A stretch of 64,000 nucleotides of DNA, taken from NCBI GenBank assembly GCA_017979445.1, contig CM030716.1, forward strand, positions 12,117,276 to 12,181,275, read 5' to 3'. This DNA is from Akebia trifoliata. Its lineage: Eukaryota; Streptophyta; Magnoliopsida; Ranunculales; Lardizabalaceae. A program made the position numbers and the translations under genes. The notes beneath the pieces were generated by a model, which saw only the letters and a list, made by a program, of their open reading frames with translations, was not told the DNA's origin and searched no databases. Below, piece after piece: positions 11,984 to 30,431 of the stretch (the stretch's first letter is position 1; each line of letters opens with the position of its first letter).

Positions 11984-12047
11984 AGTCGATTTTATTACAT
12001 TAAAAGGAACATCCATGTTACAACATTGAATAATAGCTCGAACGAGC

Positions 12048-12053
12048 TTTATT
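12048..12053 (-). terminator. Possible polyadenylation signal of GH1 gene A
   Basis: On the minus strand AATAAA lies about 52 bases past the stop codon of the GH1 gene, in AT-rich sequence, a typical plant near-upstream element position. The equivalent position of copies B and C carries the same motif. Confidence 0.5.
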
Positions 12054-12104
12054 TTATAAAAAAATCGTATAAATATATAATAAATAAACTACCACAAAAA
12101 TCAC

Positions 12105-18633
<6,529 letters not shown>

Positions 18634-18736
18634 ATTTGGAGGTTAAAGAGAGAATTAATGTAAAGAAGCTTTGTTTGTCTTAGAATATAGGAAGAACTCA
18701 ATAACGATGATGGCCTGATTCAGGTTGATATTAGAA

Positions 18737-18745
18737 TATTTATAG
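18737..18745 (-). promoter_or_regulatory. Probable TATA box of GH1 gene A
   Basis: On the minus strand CTATAAATA lies 104 bases before the first ATG (18633), with ATTGG (an inverted CCAAT motif) immediately upstream near 18750. That places transcription start around 18705 and a 5' leader of about 70 nt. No other TATA-like sequence nearer the start looks as good. Confidence 0.6.
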
Positions 18746-18759
18746 TGTCCCAATAGCTT

Positions 18760-19689
18760 GCCCAACGATGTGGAAATAATACACGTTTTCTCCAGCCAGT
18801 GGTTCTTTACCTACACGAAACATTACGTTGAGTAATTAAATTTTCCTAATGACCAATTGCCAGGATTAGAATTTTATATGCTAAAAAAGTCCAATCTAAA
18901 GAGGCTGCGGAAGTAATCTTGAAATTGGTCAACTAAAGGGAAGTCTAAGAATTCGACTTGCAGATCGCTTGTTTTAAATAAAACAATTTGGTAATTTGGA
19001 TATCGGTTGGAATCTAGTGACTTAAGAATGAGTCATGAAAAAACACATGTATGCATGTGTCTATATCACCTAATAAACAAATATATAATACACCATGAAT
19101 TAAGGTCTCATGTATGCATGTGATTTAATAGACCCCTTTTAATTGTATTTTTTTTCCTAAGAAGACCAGTTTTGATTAATGGGCAGTAACATGGGTTTTC
19201 TTTCTAAAAACCCTACAAGATTTTGGAGGTGATTAACAGTCTAGTTCATAAACTTTTCTTTCTAAAAACCCCCTCATCATAAGAAAAGCTTTGAAGTACC
19301 CAAAATATCCTTTTTCACTTCTTTACACTCAATTGGGTTTTACAACCCTGATTGTGATCCATTCTATTTTTTTTTTTTTTTATGACGGATGACGAACGGA
19401 AAACGATATAATCATAATTTCAAATTCTTAGTCACAATTTCCTATCTATTCTAACAATTTGTACCAACAATCAATGAACCAAGAATGGCTTGCATACAAT
19501 TTTAAAGATATAGGTGCAACTTTAGATCTGTTCGTCTATTTTTGTTATATACCTACGGGTCTTTAATGAAGATCTATTCACTATTGAGTTTGATACTTGA
19601 AAAATAGTGAACCATCAAGCCCGACGGTAGAAAACTCAACAATTGTTGAGTTCAAAGTTTTAAAGTGAAATGCACATATAATAACAGCA
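18760..19689. other. Gene A upstream region, no gene seen
   Basis: AT-rich sequence with no recognisable coding potential or clear element ends. It contains a T-run at about 19367-19381. Distal promoter elements of gene A may lie here but none can be named with confidence. Confidence 0.5.
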
Positions 19690-21061
19690 AAATGAAAACT
19701 CAGAACAAAAAGTTACACACTAATTTAGATTACCAAAGTTTAATCTTAAACTGAGCCTACTTTTAATCCAAACATCCATTTCGCTATTATGATATATGTA
19801 TTTTGGGTATCTTGTGATCATCTATTTAGTGGCAAGTTCGACACTTGAAAAATCAGAAAGTGTTTGGCATGAAATTTGGAAAATTAAAATGTGTTAAACT
19901 TGACAATTTAAAGTGGCAAGCTCATTGGTTGTTGAAGCGTCAAGTGTTCCACTGGATAGACCTACACAAAATATCCAAAATGAATAATATTTTTATTTTG
20001 CTAATGAACTGAATTAATAATAGCAAAATAGATACTCGGATAAAAGGTTACACTTTGATTAAGTCTATCCAATCTGGTTGGGATGAGGTAGAGAAAAGAT
20101 AATTTAAATTCAAATACTATCTATAAATTAATGATTTTAGGGAGTAGGGAGGGAAGTCGACGAGGAAGATCCCTTTGTTTCTCATGAAAAAAGGGTCCGA
20201 AGGAGCTTATCCATTAAACAAACCGTAACTTTTGATCCGTATGTTTATTTTATAATTATGATTATATATGCATTATGGGTATTTTGCGAAGATCCATTCA
20301 GTGGAGTGTGGATAGTGCTAAGCGATAAGCTTGTCTCTTAAAAGCTTTGAGTAATACGCTTTCTGATTTTTCAAGCTTCGACCTCGCTTCGAATAGATCT
20401 TCACAGAATACTCGGCATGCAAGTGTAATAATAAACAACAAACATCAGGATCAGAAGGTATGTATTAATCTTTAAAATTATGAATATATCTTTGTTCATT
20501 TGTCATTCATTGTCACAAATCGTTGGAATGGGTTGCAATTGTGGTTGAAAATTCAGATTAGATAAAAGAGGTGTGAAAATGTATTTTGGGTTTGTCAAAA
20601 CCTTTCTTAAGGTGAAGGGCATTTACAACGAATTTTTTTTAAGAGAAAATACAAGTCGTCCTACATCAAGATGATGTCTTTGGTTGAATTATTACGTATC
20701 CCAATTATTTACAAAGTCAATACAACATAAATAGTCCGAGTTGTAAAATTATTTACGTTTATTTCTTTTGGACTTTCTTTCTAATATTTTCCTAGAAATA
20801 CTCCCGTAACCATTTTTCTATGAAATACAAATTCCCTGCAATCAAACAGACCTTTATGTTTTTGAAATATAAAAATGCCAATCTCTGAATTGTTTGAAAT
20901 ATAAAAATATGACCAATGAATCTAAATCATAGTAAAAGATGGTCAAATCTAGTGGATAGAAATCACCAATCAAATATTAAAAGGCCAGTGGGCAAGAAAG
21001 AATATTCTAAGCAATATTTGTTGAATTGGATAACCACCCAACATGGACTATTGTATTAAGT
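19690..21061. repeat. Duplicated repeat block, copy 1
   Basis: The sequence from AAGTTACACACTAATTTAGA onward is repeated at 22636 onward with about 90% identity by eye, and its second half (from GTCAAAACCTTTCTTAAGGT, 20597) is repeated at 34707 onward. It is noncoding in all copies. This copy is cut at 21061 by a CACTA-type element, whereas copies 2 and 3 continue with GTTTGACAA. Confidence 0.85.
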
Positions 21062-22600
21062 CACTACAAAATTTTAAGTTTTTTGCGGTGGTCAAAAACA
21101 GTCGTAAATACAAAAAAATCGCTGCTATTATTAATAGTGATGGCCACGTGTAACGCCGTTATAGGTGGCGTAGTTAAAGGCCATATGAAGGCGGTCAAAA
21201 ACCGCCTCTAATTGATTGTATTAGTGTCGCTAGAGGTATGAATGAGACTTATAGTGACGGGCAAAAACCGCCGCTAATTGAAATTATTACCGTCGCTATA
21301 GATATAAATGAGATCTATGGTGGTGGTCACAAACTGTAGCTAATTGATTGTATTACCAACGCTATAAATATAAATGAGACCTATTGTGCTTGTAGTGGCC
21401 GCCGTTAATTAATATTTTACCGTAACTATAAATACGATTTTGAATGCCTATAGTGGCGATAATAACCGCCGCTAATAAATTTTTTTTTAATTTTAAAATT
21501 ATTTGTAACTAAATACTTATTTTTATACAACATGTTAATTAAACACAATTACTTAGTAAATCAAATTAGTTAAAGAGAAAAGTATAACAAAATAATAAGT
21601 CGATTGAATTAAAAATCAATACTTATAAATCCATGTTTGTCACTCAAAAAACAAAAACTATTATGGTGGTTGTTGTGGACACTGATCATTGTCGGGTTGA
21701 TTGTGCTGCTCATCAACCTACACTTCATATACATTAATCAAATTAGTTATATCAATCAATATTTATTTATTAAAAAAATATTTTAAAACACAACATATTC
21801 AATTATCAGTGAGAATTTACATTTCTCATTAGAGTAATGATCAATTCCTTGAATCTTTGCACCTCAACATCTCTCACAATTTTGGTTCAGCATTCTCACA
21901 TGAGTCAGAGCACATCTCCAACAATGTCAAGTTGTTAACCATGGTGAGTTTCAAATTGTCAAAACAAGCAAACATCAAATAGCTTAATGAGTTGGGATTG
22001 ATGAATTAATGAAAAATGACTCATATAAAAACAGATCACTACAACCACTTGGGACCATTTGAACATAGAATTTTGACCAAGTCTAAGATGAAATAACAAA
22101 AATGCATGTTTTTCCACACAGACTTTGTTAATGGTCAAGAGAGCTATATCTAAATTTTTTAAAATATCATCTAATTTTCATAATTAAAGAGTAAAAATAA
22201 GGTAATAAATACAACATGAAAAATGACTCATATAGGTGAAGCTGATCCACAATATATGTACTTCAGAATTGGAAGAATTTGATGACTAATCATAAAATGC
22301 TCCTTGAGATTGATTCACCATTTGGCGAACCAAACAGTGAAGATACAATTATTATTATTATTATTATTTTAGAAGTGCATTATCTTTGCCTACATCTATG
22401 AGCTGGGTTCATTCTAGAGTGATGAACCGGGAACTCAAATTCGAACTTAAATGGGATAACCATTCAAGGTTCCTCAATTGTGGGAACTAAAATCTATAGA
22501 AACTGTACCTGGCGTTATCATCCATGCCCCAAATGCTACTAGTTATGACAACTAAAGATGTCAATTATGTGTAGGAGGCAGGGCTGATCATTTTAGTTAT
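21062..22600 (+). mobile_element. CACTA (En/Spm)-like element, left end and interior
   Basis: It begins CACTACAAAATTTTAAG, a canonical CACTA terminus, followed by subterminal repeats of 'gcggtcaaaaaccgc' type in both orientations (about 21070-21475). Near 21660-21720 the minus strand reads DEQHNQPDNDQCPQQPP, similar in style to the acidic, Gln-rich tail of CACTA-associated proteins, but no transposase is recognisable. I could not locate a matching TAGTG right end, so the right border is set only by where the flanking duplicated block resumes. Confidence 0.6.
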
Positions 22601-22627
22601 GAAAGGCAGTTGAACTGAGCCTACTTT

Positions 22628-24583
22628 TGATCACAAAGTTACACACTAATTTAGATTACCAAAGTTTAATCTTAAACTGAGCCTACTTTTGATCCAAACA
22701 TCCATTTCGCTATTATGATATATGTATTTCAGGTATCTTGTGATCATCTATCTAGTGACAAGTTCGACACTTGAAAAATCAGAAAGTGTTTGACATGATG
22801 TTTGAAAAATTAAAAAGCATTGAACTTGACAATTTAAAGTGACAAGCTCAGTGGTTGTTGAAGCGTCAAGCGTTCCACAGGATAGACCCACACAAAATAT
22901 CCGAAATGAATAATATTTTTATTTTTATTTTGCTAATCGAAATGAATGATATAATAATAGCAAAATAGATACTCGGATAAAAGGTTACACTTTGATTAAG
23001 TCTATCCAATCTGATTGGAATATGGAACGAGAGATCATCCTACTTTAAACATGTCCTAATTCAAATCACCTAACAACCTTTATATATCTAAGGTTGGGTT
23101 GAGGCAAAGAAAAGATAATTTAAATTCAAATACTATCTATAAATTAATGATTTTAGGGAGTAGGGAAGGTAGTCGACGAGGATGATCCCTCTGTTTCTCA
23201 TGAAAAATGAGTCCAAAGGAGCTTATCCATTAAACAAACCGTAACTTTTGATCCCCGTGTTTATTTTATCATTACGATTATATATGCATTATGGGTATTT
23301 CGCAAAAATCTATTCAGTGGAGAGTGCTAGGCAATAAGTTTGTATCTTAAAAGCTTCGAGTAAGACTCTTTATGATTTTTCAAGCTTCGATCTCGCTTCT
23401 AATAGATCTTTACAGAATACTCGGCATGCAAGTATAATAATAAAAAACAAACATCAAGATCAAACGGTACGCATTAATCTTTAAAATTATGAATATATCT
23501 TTTTTCATCCGTCATTCATTGTCACAAATCGTTGGGAATGGATCGCAATCGTGGTTGAAAAATTCAGATAAGATAAAAGAGGTGTGAAAAGGTATTTTGG
23601 AATACAAATTCCCTGCAATCAAACAGACCCTTATGATTTTGAAATGTGATGGGTGAATACGTTGTTGAATTGGAGAATAAGGAACGCCAATCTTTGAATT
23701 GTTTGAAATATAACAATGTGACCTATGAATCTAAATCATAGTGAAAGATGGTCAAATCAAATGGATAGAAATCACCAATCAAAGATTAAAAGGTAAATGG
23801 GCAAGAAAGAATATTCTAAGCAATATTCGTATTGGAGAACTTGAATTGGATAACCACCCAACATGGACTATTGTATTAAGTTTGACAAAGGTTTCCTTCT
23901 CTTAGTAATTAATGAAATCTTATCGGTTTTTTAATATAGATCTAAAAGTATTTCTTCATAACTTGGAGCACTTTACATGTAGACCAAAGAAATTGTTAGG
24001 GAGAGAAATCGAAATTTGTGAAGGGATGGAAACGTAAAAAATAAGTTAGATTTAGAATGGTTGTTCTAGAATAGCTTGAAAAATCAAAATAAACATATTT
24101 TATATTACTCTTAGAATCAGATAAACATATTAATTAATTTCTTAGTCGTGCTGGAGTAACATTGAAATTGACATCGTTTAGGACATTGGTGTGCGAAGAA
24201 TCATAGATGCTTCTCACTTGTATCTCGATTAAAAGCCTATATGGTTTTATAAACACATCCACATCAGCAATGTCTGCAACGATGTCAATTTCAATGTTAC
24301 TTCAGCATTTTACTTGTGGGACTGTTTTAGTGATGGTTCGAAAATCAATTTTGTTAGGGCTGTTTTGTTGGTTTGGGCATCAAGTCTTATGGATTTTTTC
24401 TTTCCACGTGGAAAATCAATGTTTATGGGACCAGTTCTAACCCTCTACCTTCTCAAAAAACAAAGAGCATTTCTCTTAGGTATTTTATTTTCAAAAATAA
24501 AAAAACATATATTATCAATGTAAAAATATTTTTTTCTATTAAACATAATTTTTCAAACAATACTCATAGAACGGAGGTTTTAT
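22628..24583. repeat. Duplicated repeat block, copy 2
   Basis: It matches 19690-21061 until about 23880 (with a small rearrangement near 23600-23680), and from 23597 on it also matches 34704-35740. The short open frames at 24207-24648 follow the repeats and show no family resemblance, so no gene is called. Confidence 0.8.
24148..24308. mobile_element. MITE with about 30-bp terminal inverted repeats (copy 2)
   Basis: The left end GTGCTGGAGTAACATTGAAA matches the reverse complement of the right end, ATGCTGAAGTAACATTGAAA, and pairing continues for about 30 bp (ATTGACATCGTT). The 161-bp element shares its tip with the 170-bp element at 10900. The duplicate locus at 35385 keeps the left end only. 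Confidence 0.8.
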
Positions 24584-25140
24584 TAGGGCTGTCACCGGAT
24601 GCTTATCAGTTTGGATACAACAATATCCGAATCCGAATCCGAATCTGAATCTGATATTTTTATCTGATATCCGAATTCGAATTCGACGGATATTCTAAAA
24701 CTCTATTCGAATTCGAATCTGATTATCTTATCGGATATCGGATAATATCCGATTAGAATTCAAATAATTTGTATATAAAAATAAAAATAAAAACATAATT
24801 TTTCCTTATCCAATTGATTTGTCATTATTAAAAATAAAATTTATTATATATTATATATTATATTATTTATATAATAAATAAATAAAATAAAATAATAAAT
24901 ATTATATTATTTGTATAAAAAAACTAACCAAATAAAATAATATATATTATATATTATTTCGAATCGAATATCATCAGATTCGAAATGTTAATATCTGAGT
25001 TTGTATCCGATAAGGATTCGAATGTATAAAACTATCCGAATTCAAATCCAATATCCAATTAAAATTTTTGGATAATACCAGATTTTTTGAATTCGAATTC
25101 AAATTAGATTCAAATTTTCAACCATCCATTGACACCCCTA
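24584..25140. mobile_element. Nonautonomous hAT-type transposon with 8-bp target duplication
   Basis: The ends are TAGGGCTGTCACCGGATG and CATCCATTGACACCCCTA, which are imperfect inverted repeats. The 8-bp sequence GGTTTTAT flanks the element on both sides (24576-24583 and 25141-25148), as expected for hAT transposition. The 557-bp interior is made of 'tccgaat/attcgga' steps and AT-rich DNA without an ORF. The duplicate locus at 35730-35750 reads straight through GAGGTTTTATTAAGAAAT and so preserves the unoccupied site. Confidence 0.93.
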
Positions 25141-25161
25141 GGTTTTATTAAGAAATCATGC

Positions 25162-25418
25162 TAGCCTAACTAACGTAGTAAGATTTCAAATGTTACTAAA
25201 GGTCGTTGGAACACATGGATTACCAAATTGTCAATTTAACACCACAGTCCTATAAATTTCATCAAACAACAAAAGTATTTTTTAAAATGAGCATTTATTA
25301 TTAAATAAGAAGTCCGGCTAGCCTGACTAACTTAGTAAGATTTCAAATCTTACTAAGGATCGTTGAGCCCACATGGATTACCAAATTGGCAATCCAACAC
25401 TGCAGCCCTATAAATTTA
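25162..25418. repeat. Tandem duplication of a roughly 155-bp segment
   Basis: The segment beginning GCTAGCCTAACTAACGTAGT at 25162 recurs at about 25317 as GCTAGCCTGACTAACTTAGT, each followed by 'cacatggattaccaaatt' and 'cctataaattt'. The duplicated locus at 35752 has a single unit, so the doubling occurred in this copy only. Confidence 0.8.
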
Positions 25419-25599
25419 ATTTAAAAAAAAAAAACTCATATTTAAATAATCAAATGAAAAAAAATAATGAGAAAAAACCTTTTCTGACTTCATCCAACGT
25501 GTTGAAATTGATGACTACCATATTCCTAAATTTAAAATTAAAATTCAACAGTAAAAGAATTTTTTTTTAAAAGAAAAATCAAAGTACTTAGAAAATTTT

Positions 25600-26435
25600 G
25601 TTCTCTAGAACTCGAGAACATTAAAAACTTTCCGAAAGTGGGCTTGACCTAAGGAATTTTTCAAAAAATTTTAAAACCCAATTTTTGATAAGTCAGATGG
25701 ATCAAAGGCCATTTTCAGAGGAAATTTTAAGCTTGGCCAAACCTTACCTTCAACCAGGCCATATTTAATCCTGTAATGACCTCACCCATGCCAAGGGTAA
25801 TTTTTGGTATGACTGAGCCTAGGGTTCGTTTAGGGTTAAAATTTTGCTTGGCTGAATTTTAGTTTGGCCAGGGTTGAATTTTGGTTAAATTTGGCTTACG
25901 ACAGTTAAGACCCATGTGTGCTCAATTTTTTTAAAGGAAAATGACCCCCCTAACCCCTTCTTAGTAGTTTTTCCCTCAAGAAATCTCTCTTCTTTTACAC
26001 CACTTTGGTCTTCTCGTAATTTCTCAAATCTCCTAACAAAGATTTTGTCTTACTTGGTCCTCACTTAAGGATAATTACCTCCCTAACCCAAGTTTGTTAC
26101 GACTTATTAGAATGAATTCTCACTTCTACTTTTTTTTCATATTCATCAAAATTCAAAAAGTTTTCATGGCATTCAATGTTATTTTACCAAGTTCAAAAGT
26201 CTATGACCACTTTGTCCTCCATAGAGAATTTTCTAGAATTTGTCTCAATTGACCCTTGTACTCCCAATTTGTTGGATACTCTATTAAAGGAAGTGACCAA
26301 AGATGCAAAAAACCTATCATTTAATTACATTCTAGAAATTGCTAGGCTTTTACTAATCTATCCATTGATCATCATAATTAGTATAACCCCTAGATAAGTG
26401 AAAGACCATCAAGACCATGGAAATGATGAGTAATC
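25600..26435 (+). repeat. Partial Tat-type LTR-like repeat
   Basis: It matches 36190-37390 (interrupted there by a LINE fragment) and more distantly 28090-28890, through landmarks such as GGAAAATGACCCC, TTTGTTGGATACT and ATCATCATAATTAG. It is therefore a left-part fragment of the same LTR family as 27973-30262. No coding function. Confidence 0.6.
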
Positions 26436-27126
26436 CAGCCACAACCCACCTATCAATATCGATAATGTCTCAATCCACCTAACCATCATCAATCAACCCG
26501 CTTCATCATCCAAAATCCAGCCACAACCCAAATCCATCGAAAAATCCATCATCTCCATACCCATATCCACCCCAAAATCCAACCGAAACCATCTAGTTCG
26601 TCCCATTCTATCCAAATAAATCAAAATAAAATCCAATAAACCATGTCCACAACCTTCCTAAGCATTAACCTGAGCTAAATCAAAGGAGAATCGAAGGAAA
26701 AGTGAAAGAAAAATACCTTTGAATGGGTTGGAGATACGATTAGGCACAAATCCAAGTTCAAACGTACGAAATCGGAATTCAAGAGATTTGATGCGCCAAT
26801 GGAGGTTGAGATTCTCGAGATTTGCATCATTTAGGTCTGTACCCAACCCAAGATCAATTCTCATGCCGTTAGCCCATGTACGAAAAGTTCGATCAATGAA
26901 GTTTTAGGAGAGAGCTGAGACCAAATCGTGGATTGGAATGAAAGTAAACACCAAATGGGGTGTTCATGGTTTTAAGGTTCTAAACAGTCCAACAACTACC
27001 AATGGCCTAGGCACAAAACGGGCTCCCATCATTAACCCACAACCTAGTGTATGCCCCTCTAGCCATGACATGCCTCACGGCCGAGATCATTTTGAAAATT
27101 TTGGAAAAAATGCCCACAAAAAATTG

Positions 27127-27128
<2 letters not shown>

Positions 27129-27206
<78 letters not shown>

Positions 27207-27209
27207 TAT
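27129..27209. repeat. (AT)n microsatellite
   Basis: About 35 uninterrupted AT units up to 27199 followed by a second short run. Open frames crossing it translate to alternating Ile-Tyr and are not genes. Confidence 0.95.
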
Positions 27210-27514
27210 GATGAAATTTTTGAAAATAAAAAAAAAAGAAAAAATAAAAAAAAAAAATAAAATAAAAACGAGCAAAAAAAGTGCAAAATGGAAACAAAGC
27301 AAAATATCGAAAGTTAAAAAAAAAAAGTGAGAAAAAGAAAATGATAGCAAAAAGGGTATTCTTGGTTTAATGCAGGGGCACACTACTTAAGGACAAGGAA
27401 AAAGTCTTAGAAAGTCATTCCGGAACACCGAGCAAAAGGAAGTCAATGAATAAAAAAGCAACAAAATAAAAAGATGAGATATTCTCGAAAATGAATCCAC
27501 GATTATCTTACTGA

Positions 27515-27605
27515 TCAAGGGTGTGGCGTAATAGTAAGAGCTTAAGGTCCCCACGGGGGCATGCATTCAAACCTTAACCACCTCTTTCAAAGGTAGAAGG
27601 AGATC
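27515..27605 (+). other. tRNA-like / SINE-like Pol III box pair
   Basis: GTGTGGCGTAATAGTAAGAG resembles an A box and, 30 bases on, GCATTCAAACC a B box. No acceptor or anticodon stems can be folded convincingly, so a tRNA gene is unlikely; a SINE remnant is the better guess. Confidence 0.4.
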
Positions 27606-27972
27606 ATGAAGATTTCAAAGCAAAATTGCAAGAAGTTGATCTAGTCACACTAAAGATAAACAAAAGATTTAAGCCATTTTCGTCATCATTTCTTTTTAGA
27701 CGATCCCAGAGCTCTACATTGTACAAGTAGATCGATTTGAGGTTTCAAAGACCATATATAAAGATATGGAACAAAGAATCAAGCAGTACATCATCCCTAT
27801 CATTCACAAAGCTTGAGAAAGTTACCTCTTACCTTGTGCTTTATTTCACTTTATTCTTAGACCGTTGAAATGAGACTGGAAACGTGTAAAGTTTGAACTC
27901 GTTCGAATAAATAGGAATTTGATTGTATGTCTTTGTGATTCGTTGCCGACAACTCTAACAAATAGGGGTAGT

Positions 27973-30262
27973 TGTAAACACCCCAATTTATCCAAACTGA
28001 GCCTAAAAACTCTCAAAATTCAATTAAGAGAAGTATGATTTAAGTCTTCAAGTTGGATCGAGTGAGGCCTACTTTAGTGGAGACCAAATCTCCAAATTAG
28101 TAATTTCAAAAGCCTGGCCTTAAGTAACCCACGGCCAAAGAAATTTTCCTTAGGGTCATGGGTCTCCCATCACCTAGTGCATTTTGCTAATAAAACCTTG
28201 AGTTGATCATCTTTTTAGTCAATTTTGACATTCCAAGATCCTCACCCTAGGTCCATTCGGTTGAGTTTGTTAGAACCCATATGTTTATTAATATGCTTAG
28301 GAAAAATGACTCCTTAAACCCCTTTGTTAATAGCTTATTCTTTAAGAAAATCCATTTTTCTTCCAATCCATACTCTTGTATTAGCCTCCATAATTCTTCA
28401 AAGCATAACCATTTTAGTCTTTATTTCTTCTTCTATAATTTACTCTAAGTCACCGTTGATTCCCATTTAGGTAGAATTACTCTCCTAAGCTTAAATTCTT
28501 GAGAATTATTAGAAATACCTTAGCTTAATACCCTCTACCTTGATCATCATTCAAAGAGGATTGAATATAAATTTACAAAATTCAAAAACCTAAGACAATT
28601 TTACCCATCCTCAAGAAGTCTTTAGAATCTTGTGTGCAAAGACACTCATATTCCTAGGTTGTTAGAAGTCTAGAAAGGTAGAAAGTCTAGAATACCCAAA
28701 ATCCAAATACCAATTTACATGTCATTTGGTTTGATTATTCTATAATTGACCTCACGTTTAGGATCTAAGATAACTTTGATCCTCTTTAAGAATTTTCTAG
28801 AATTTTTTTGTCTTTTAGCATTCTTTCTATTGATAATCATGATTGGCAAGACTCAATAAAGTGTAAAAGATCATCAAAACCAAAAAGAGGAGAGGTAATT
28901 GGGATCTTTTTTTGAGATTTTAGTGAGAATATTGATAACTTGGAGAATTAAGACAAAACTATCATCAAGGATCTCTCAAAATCCTATAAATAGGAGTCCT
29001 TCAAAGGAAAAAATAAAGTAAAATTCTAAAGCTCTAAAATTAAATTGAAATCTTCTCTCAAATTTCCTAACTCTTCCCAAACTCTATTTACATAACCTTT
29101 CACATCTCCATAAGTCAAACTAGAAGAAGAAGATGAAGAAGGCACTAAGGTGGGATGCTATAGTTAAATTTTTGTTTTCAGACTAATTTCTTCCTAGATC
29201 CCTTCTTCTAATACCTTTTTATTTTTTATTTTCATGTTCATTTAAATTTTAAGTATGCAGTATTTAATTTTATAGTTAGTTTGATGAATTGGAAGTAGAG
29301 AGTAATCTCACTTTGGAGGTTATCTTCCCTTACAGTTCACAATAAGCTCCTTATGAGCATTTAATTTTCAAGTTCTTAGTATTTCAATTCTATTTACTTT
29401 TACAAGCTTTCGTTTATGTTGGTTAGTTTAATTTTCTTTTCTTTCCCGAGTTGAGAAGAAAGAAAGTAATTCTTCAACCTGAGGTAATCTTCCCTCTAAT
29501 AAGTTATGTAATAAATTTCATTGGAACCTCTTATGCTTACACTATGTGCACACACACCACATCTTTCTATTCTAAAAAGGTTAGAGTTAAAAATGGAAAT
29601 CTACTTAGATCTACATCTAATTCTTTAAGCCAACAAAACAGTCCCATGGGGACAACATTTCATGCATAAAGGTTTAGTCCCACCATCGGTTGTCTCCAAC
29701 TTATAGGCATAACTTAAGGACTAAACCAACAAATAAAGACTCTAAGAGAGAATATAAGAAGAACAATAGCTTTGAGGTAAAAAATGGTGGAATCTATGTG
29801 GATTCCAATCAAAATCAATCTCGTAAAAAATTCAACAAGTATACACTTGGTTTATAGCTTGGTTATTGTCTCTTTTAATCCATTCTACAAAACTAGATTA
29901 TATACAATTTTCCTAAATTTTCTCTATAACTTCTTCTACTCTTAAAAAATAATAATAAAAAATAATTTTAAAACTTTATTTAATAGTCATTTTGGTAATC
30001 ATTAATAGATGGGAGGGACAAAGAAGTTGTTAGAGACAAGATGCCTAACACATTCCTTGTCCCTCAACCGAACCTCCTTACTTAATTTACTAGGTAGACC
30101 TTTACCTTACCATTGAAAATAAGTCACTAAAAATTAAAACATATTTTAAAAATCATTTTAGTGGTGTCCATTCACACTCAAACTCTTTAAATGGTGACAA
30201 GTCTAAAACCTCAGTAAATGAGCTCAAACCTCTCCAAAAGTTTCGAAACCCATATATCTACA
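27973..30262 (+). repeat. Tat-type gypsy LTR (2.29 kb)
   Basis: It starts TGTAAACACCCCAATTTATC after a purine-rich tract and ends ATATATCTACA, giving TG...CA ends and the TGTAxACACC start shared with the LTR at 61440-63455. Related LTR sequence lies at 36159-38573 and, truncated on its left, at 51044-52743. The 3' third carries the GGGAGGGACAAAGAAG / CTTGTCCCTCAACCGAACC landmark. No PBS follows, so it is either a 3' LTR or a solo LTR. The 5-bp flanks (GTAGT, AAGTA) do not match. Confidence 0.7.
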
Positions 30263-30431
30263 AAGTATATTACTATATATCAAATCATATTCTTATGTGG
30301 ATTGATTTGATTTTATTATTAAGTTGATTTATCTAGATTTTATTTCTATTTATGATTACTATGTATTTTTTATATAAATCGTAAGAATTTATAAAATTTA
30401 AGATTTTGACACGCATATGGTTATTGCTGAT

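Larger units (their letters stand above)
10261..11985 (+). mobile_element. LINE fragment, right half (zinc-binding and RNase H remnants, AAT tail)
   Basis: This is the continuation of the LINE interrupted at 2184. At 10317-10425 frames with interruptions give NQAIPKRILDLECYRN and then NGDFSSRIAYQAI, the pattern found before the zf-RVT domain of plant LINEs. After the MITE and hAT-like insertions (10900-11069, 11130-11638), 11640-11850 resembles the RNase H-type 3' domain (NNNGEMVFIVWSN, then AILKAMNYAL). The element ends in (AAT)n at 11966-11983, right beside the 3' untranslated region of GH1 gene A. Many stops show it is dead. Confidence 0.7.
26436..27972 (+). other. Noncoding tract, probably retrotransposon 3' internal sequence
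   Basis: No gene is recognisable. The tract includes a CCA/ATCC-rich part (26436-26640), the (AT)n microsatellite at 27129-27209 and A-rich DNA at 27220-27350. It ends with AATAGGGGTAGT, a purine-rich stretch placed like a polypurine tract directly before the LTR at 27973. I read it as the degraded 3' interior of a Tat-type element. Confidence 0.5.

Noticed and set aside
24207..24648. Three overlapping plus-strand frames
   Set aside because: They overlap a MITE, are not conserved in the duplicated locus at 35385 and resemble no family.
26938..27383. Overlapping frames on both strands around 27000-27380
   Set aside because: They cross a long (AT)n tract and A-rich DNA; the peptides are Ile-Tyr and Lys repeats.
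27515..27605. A true tRNA gene
   Set aside because: A- and B-box-like words are present but no cloverleaf stems can be drawn.
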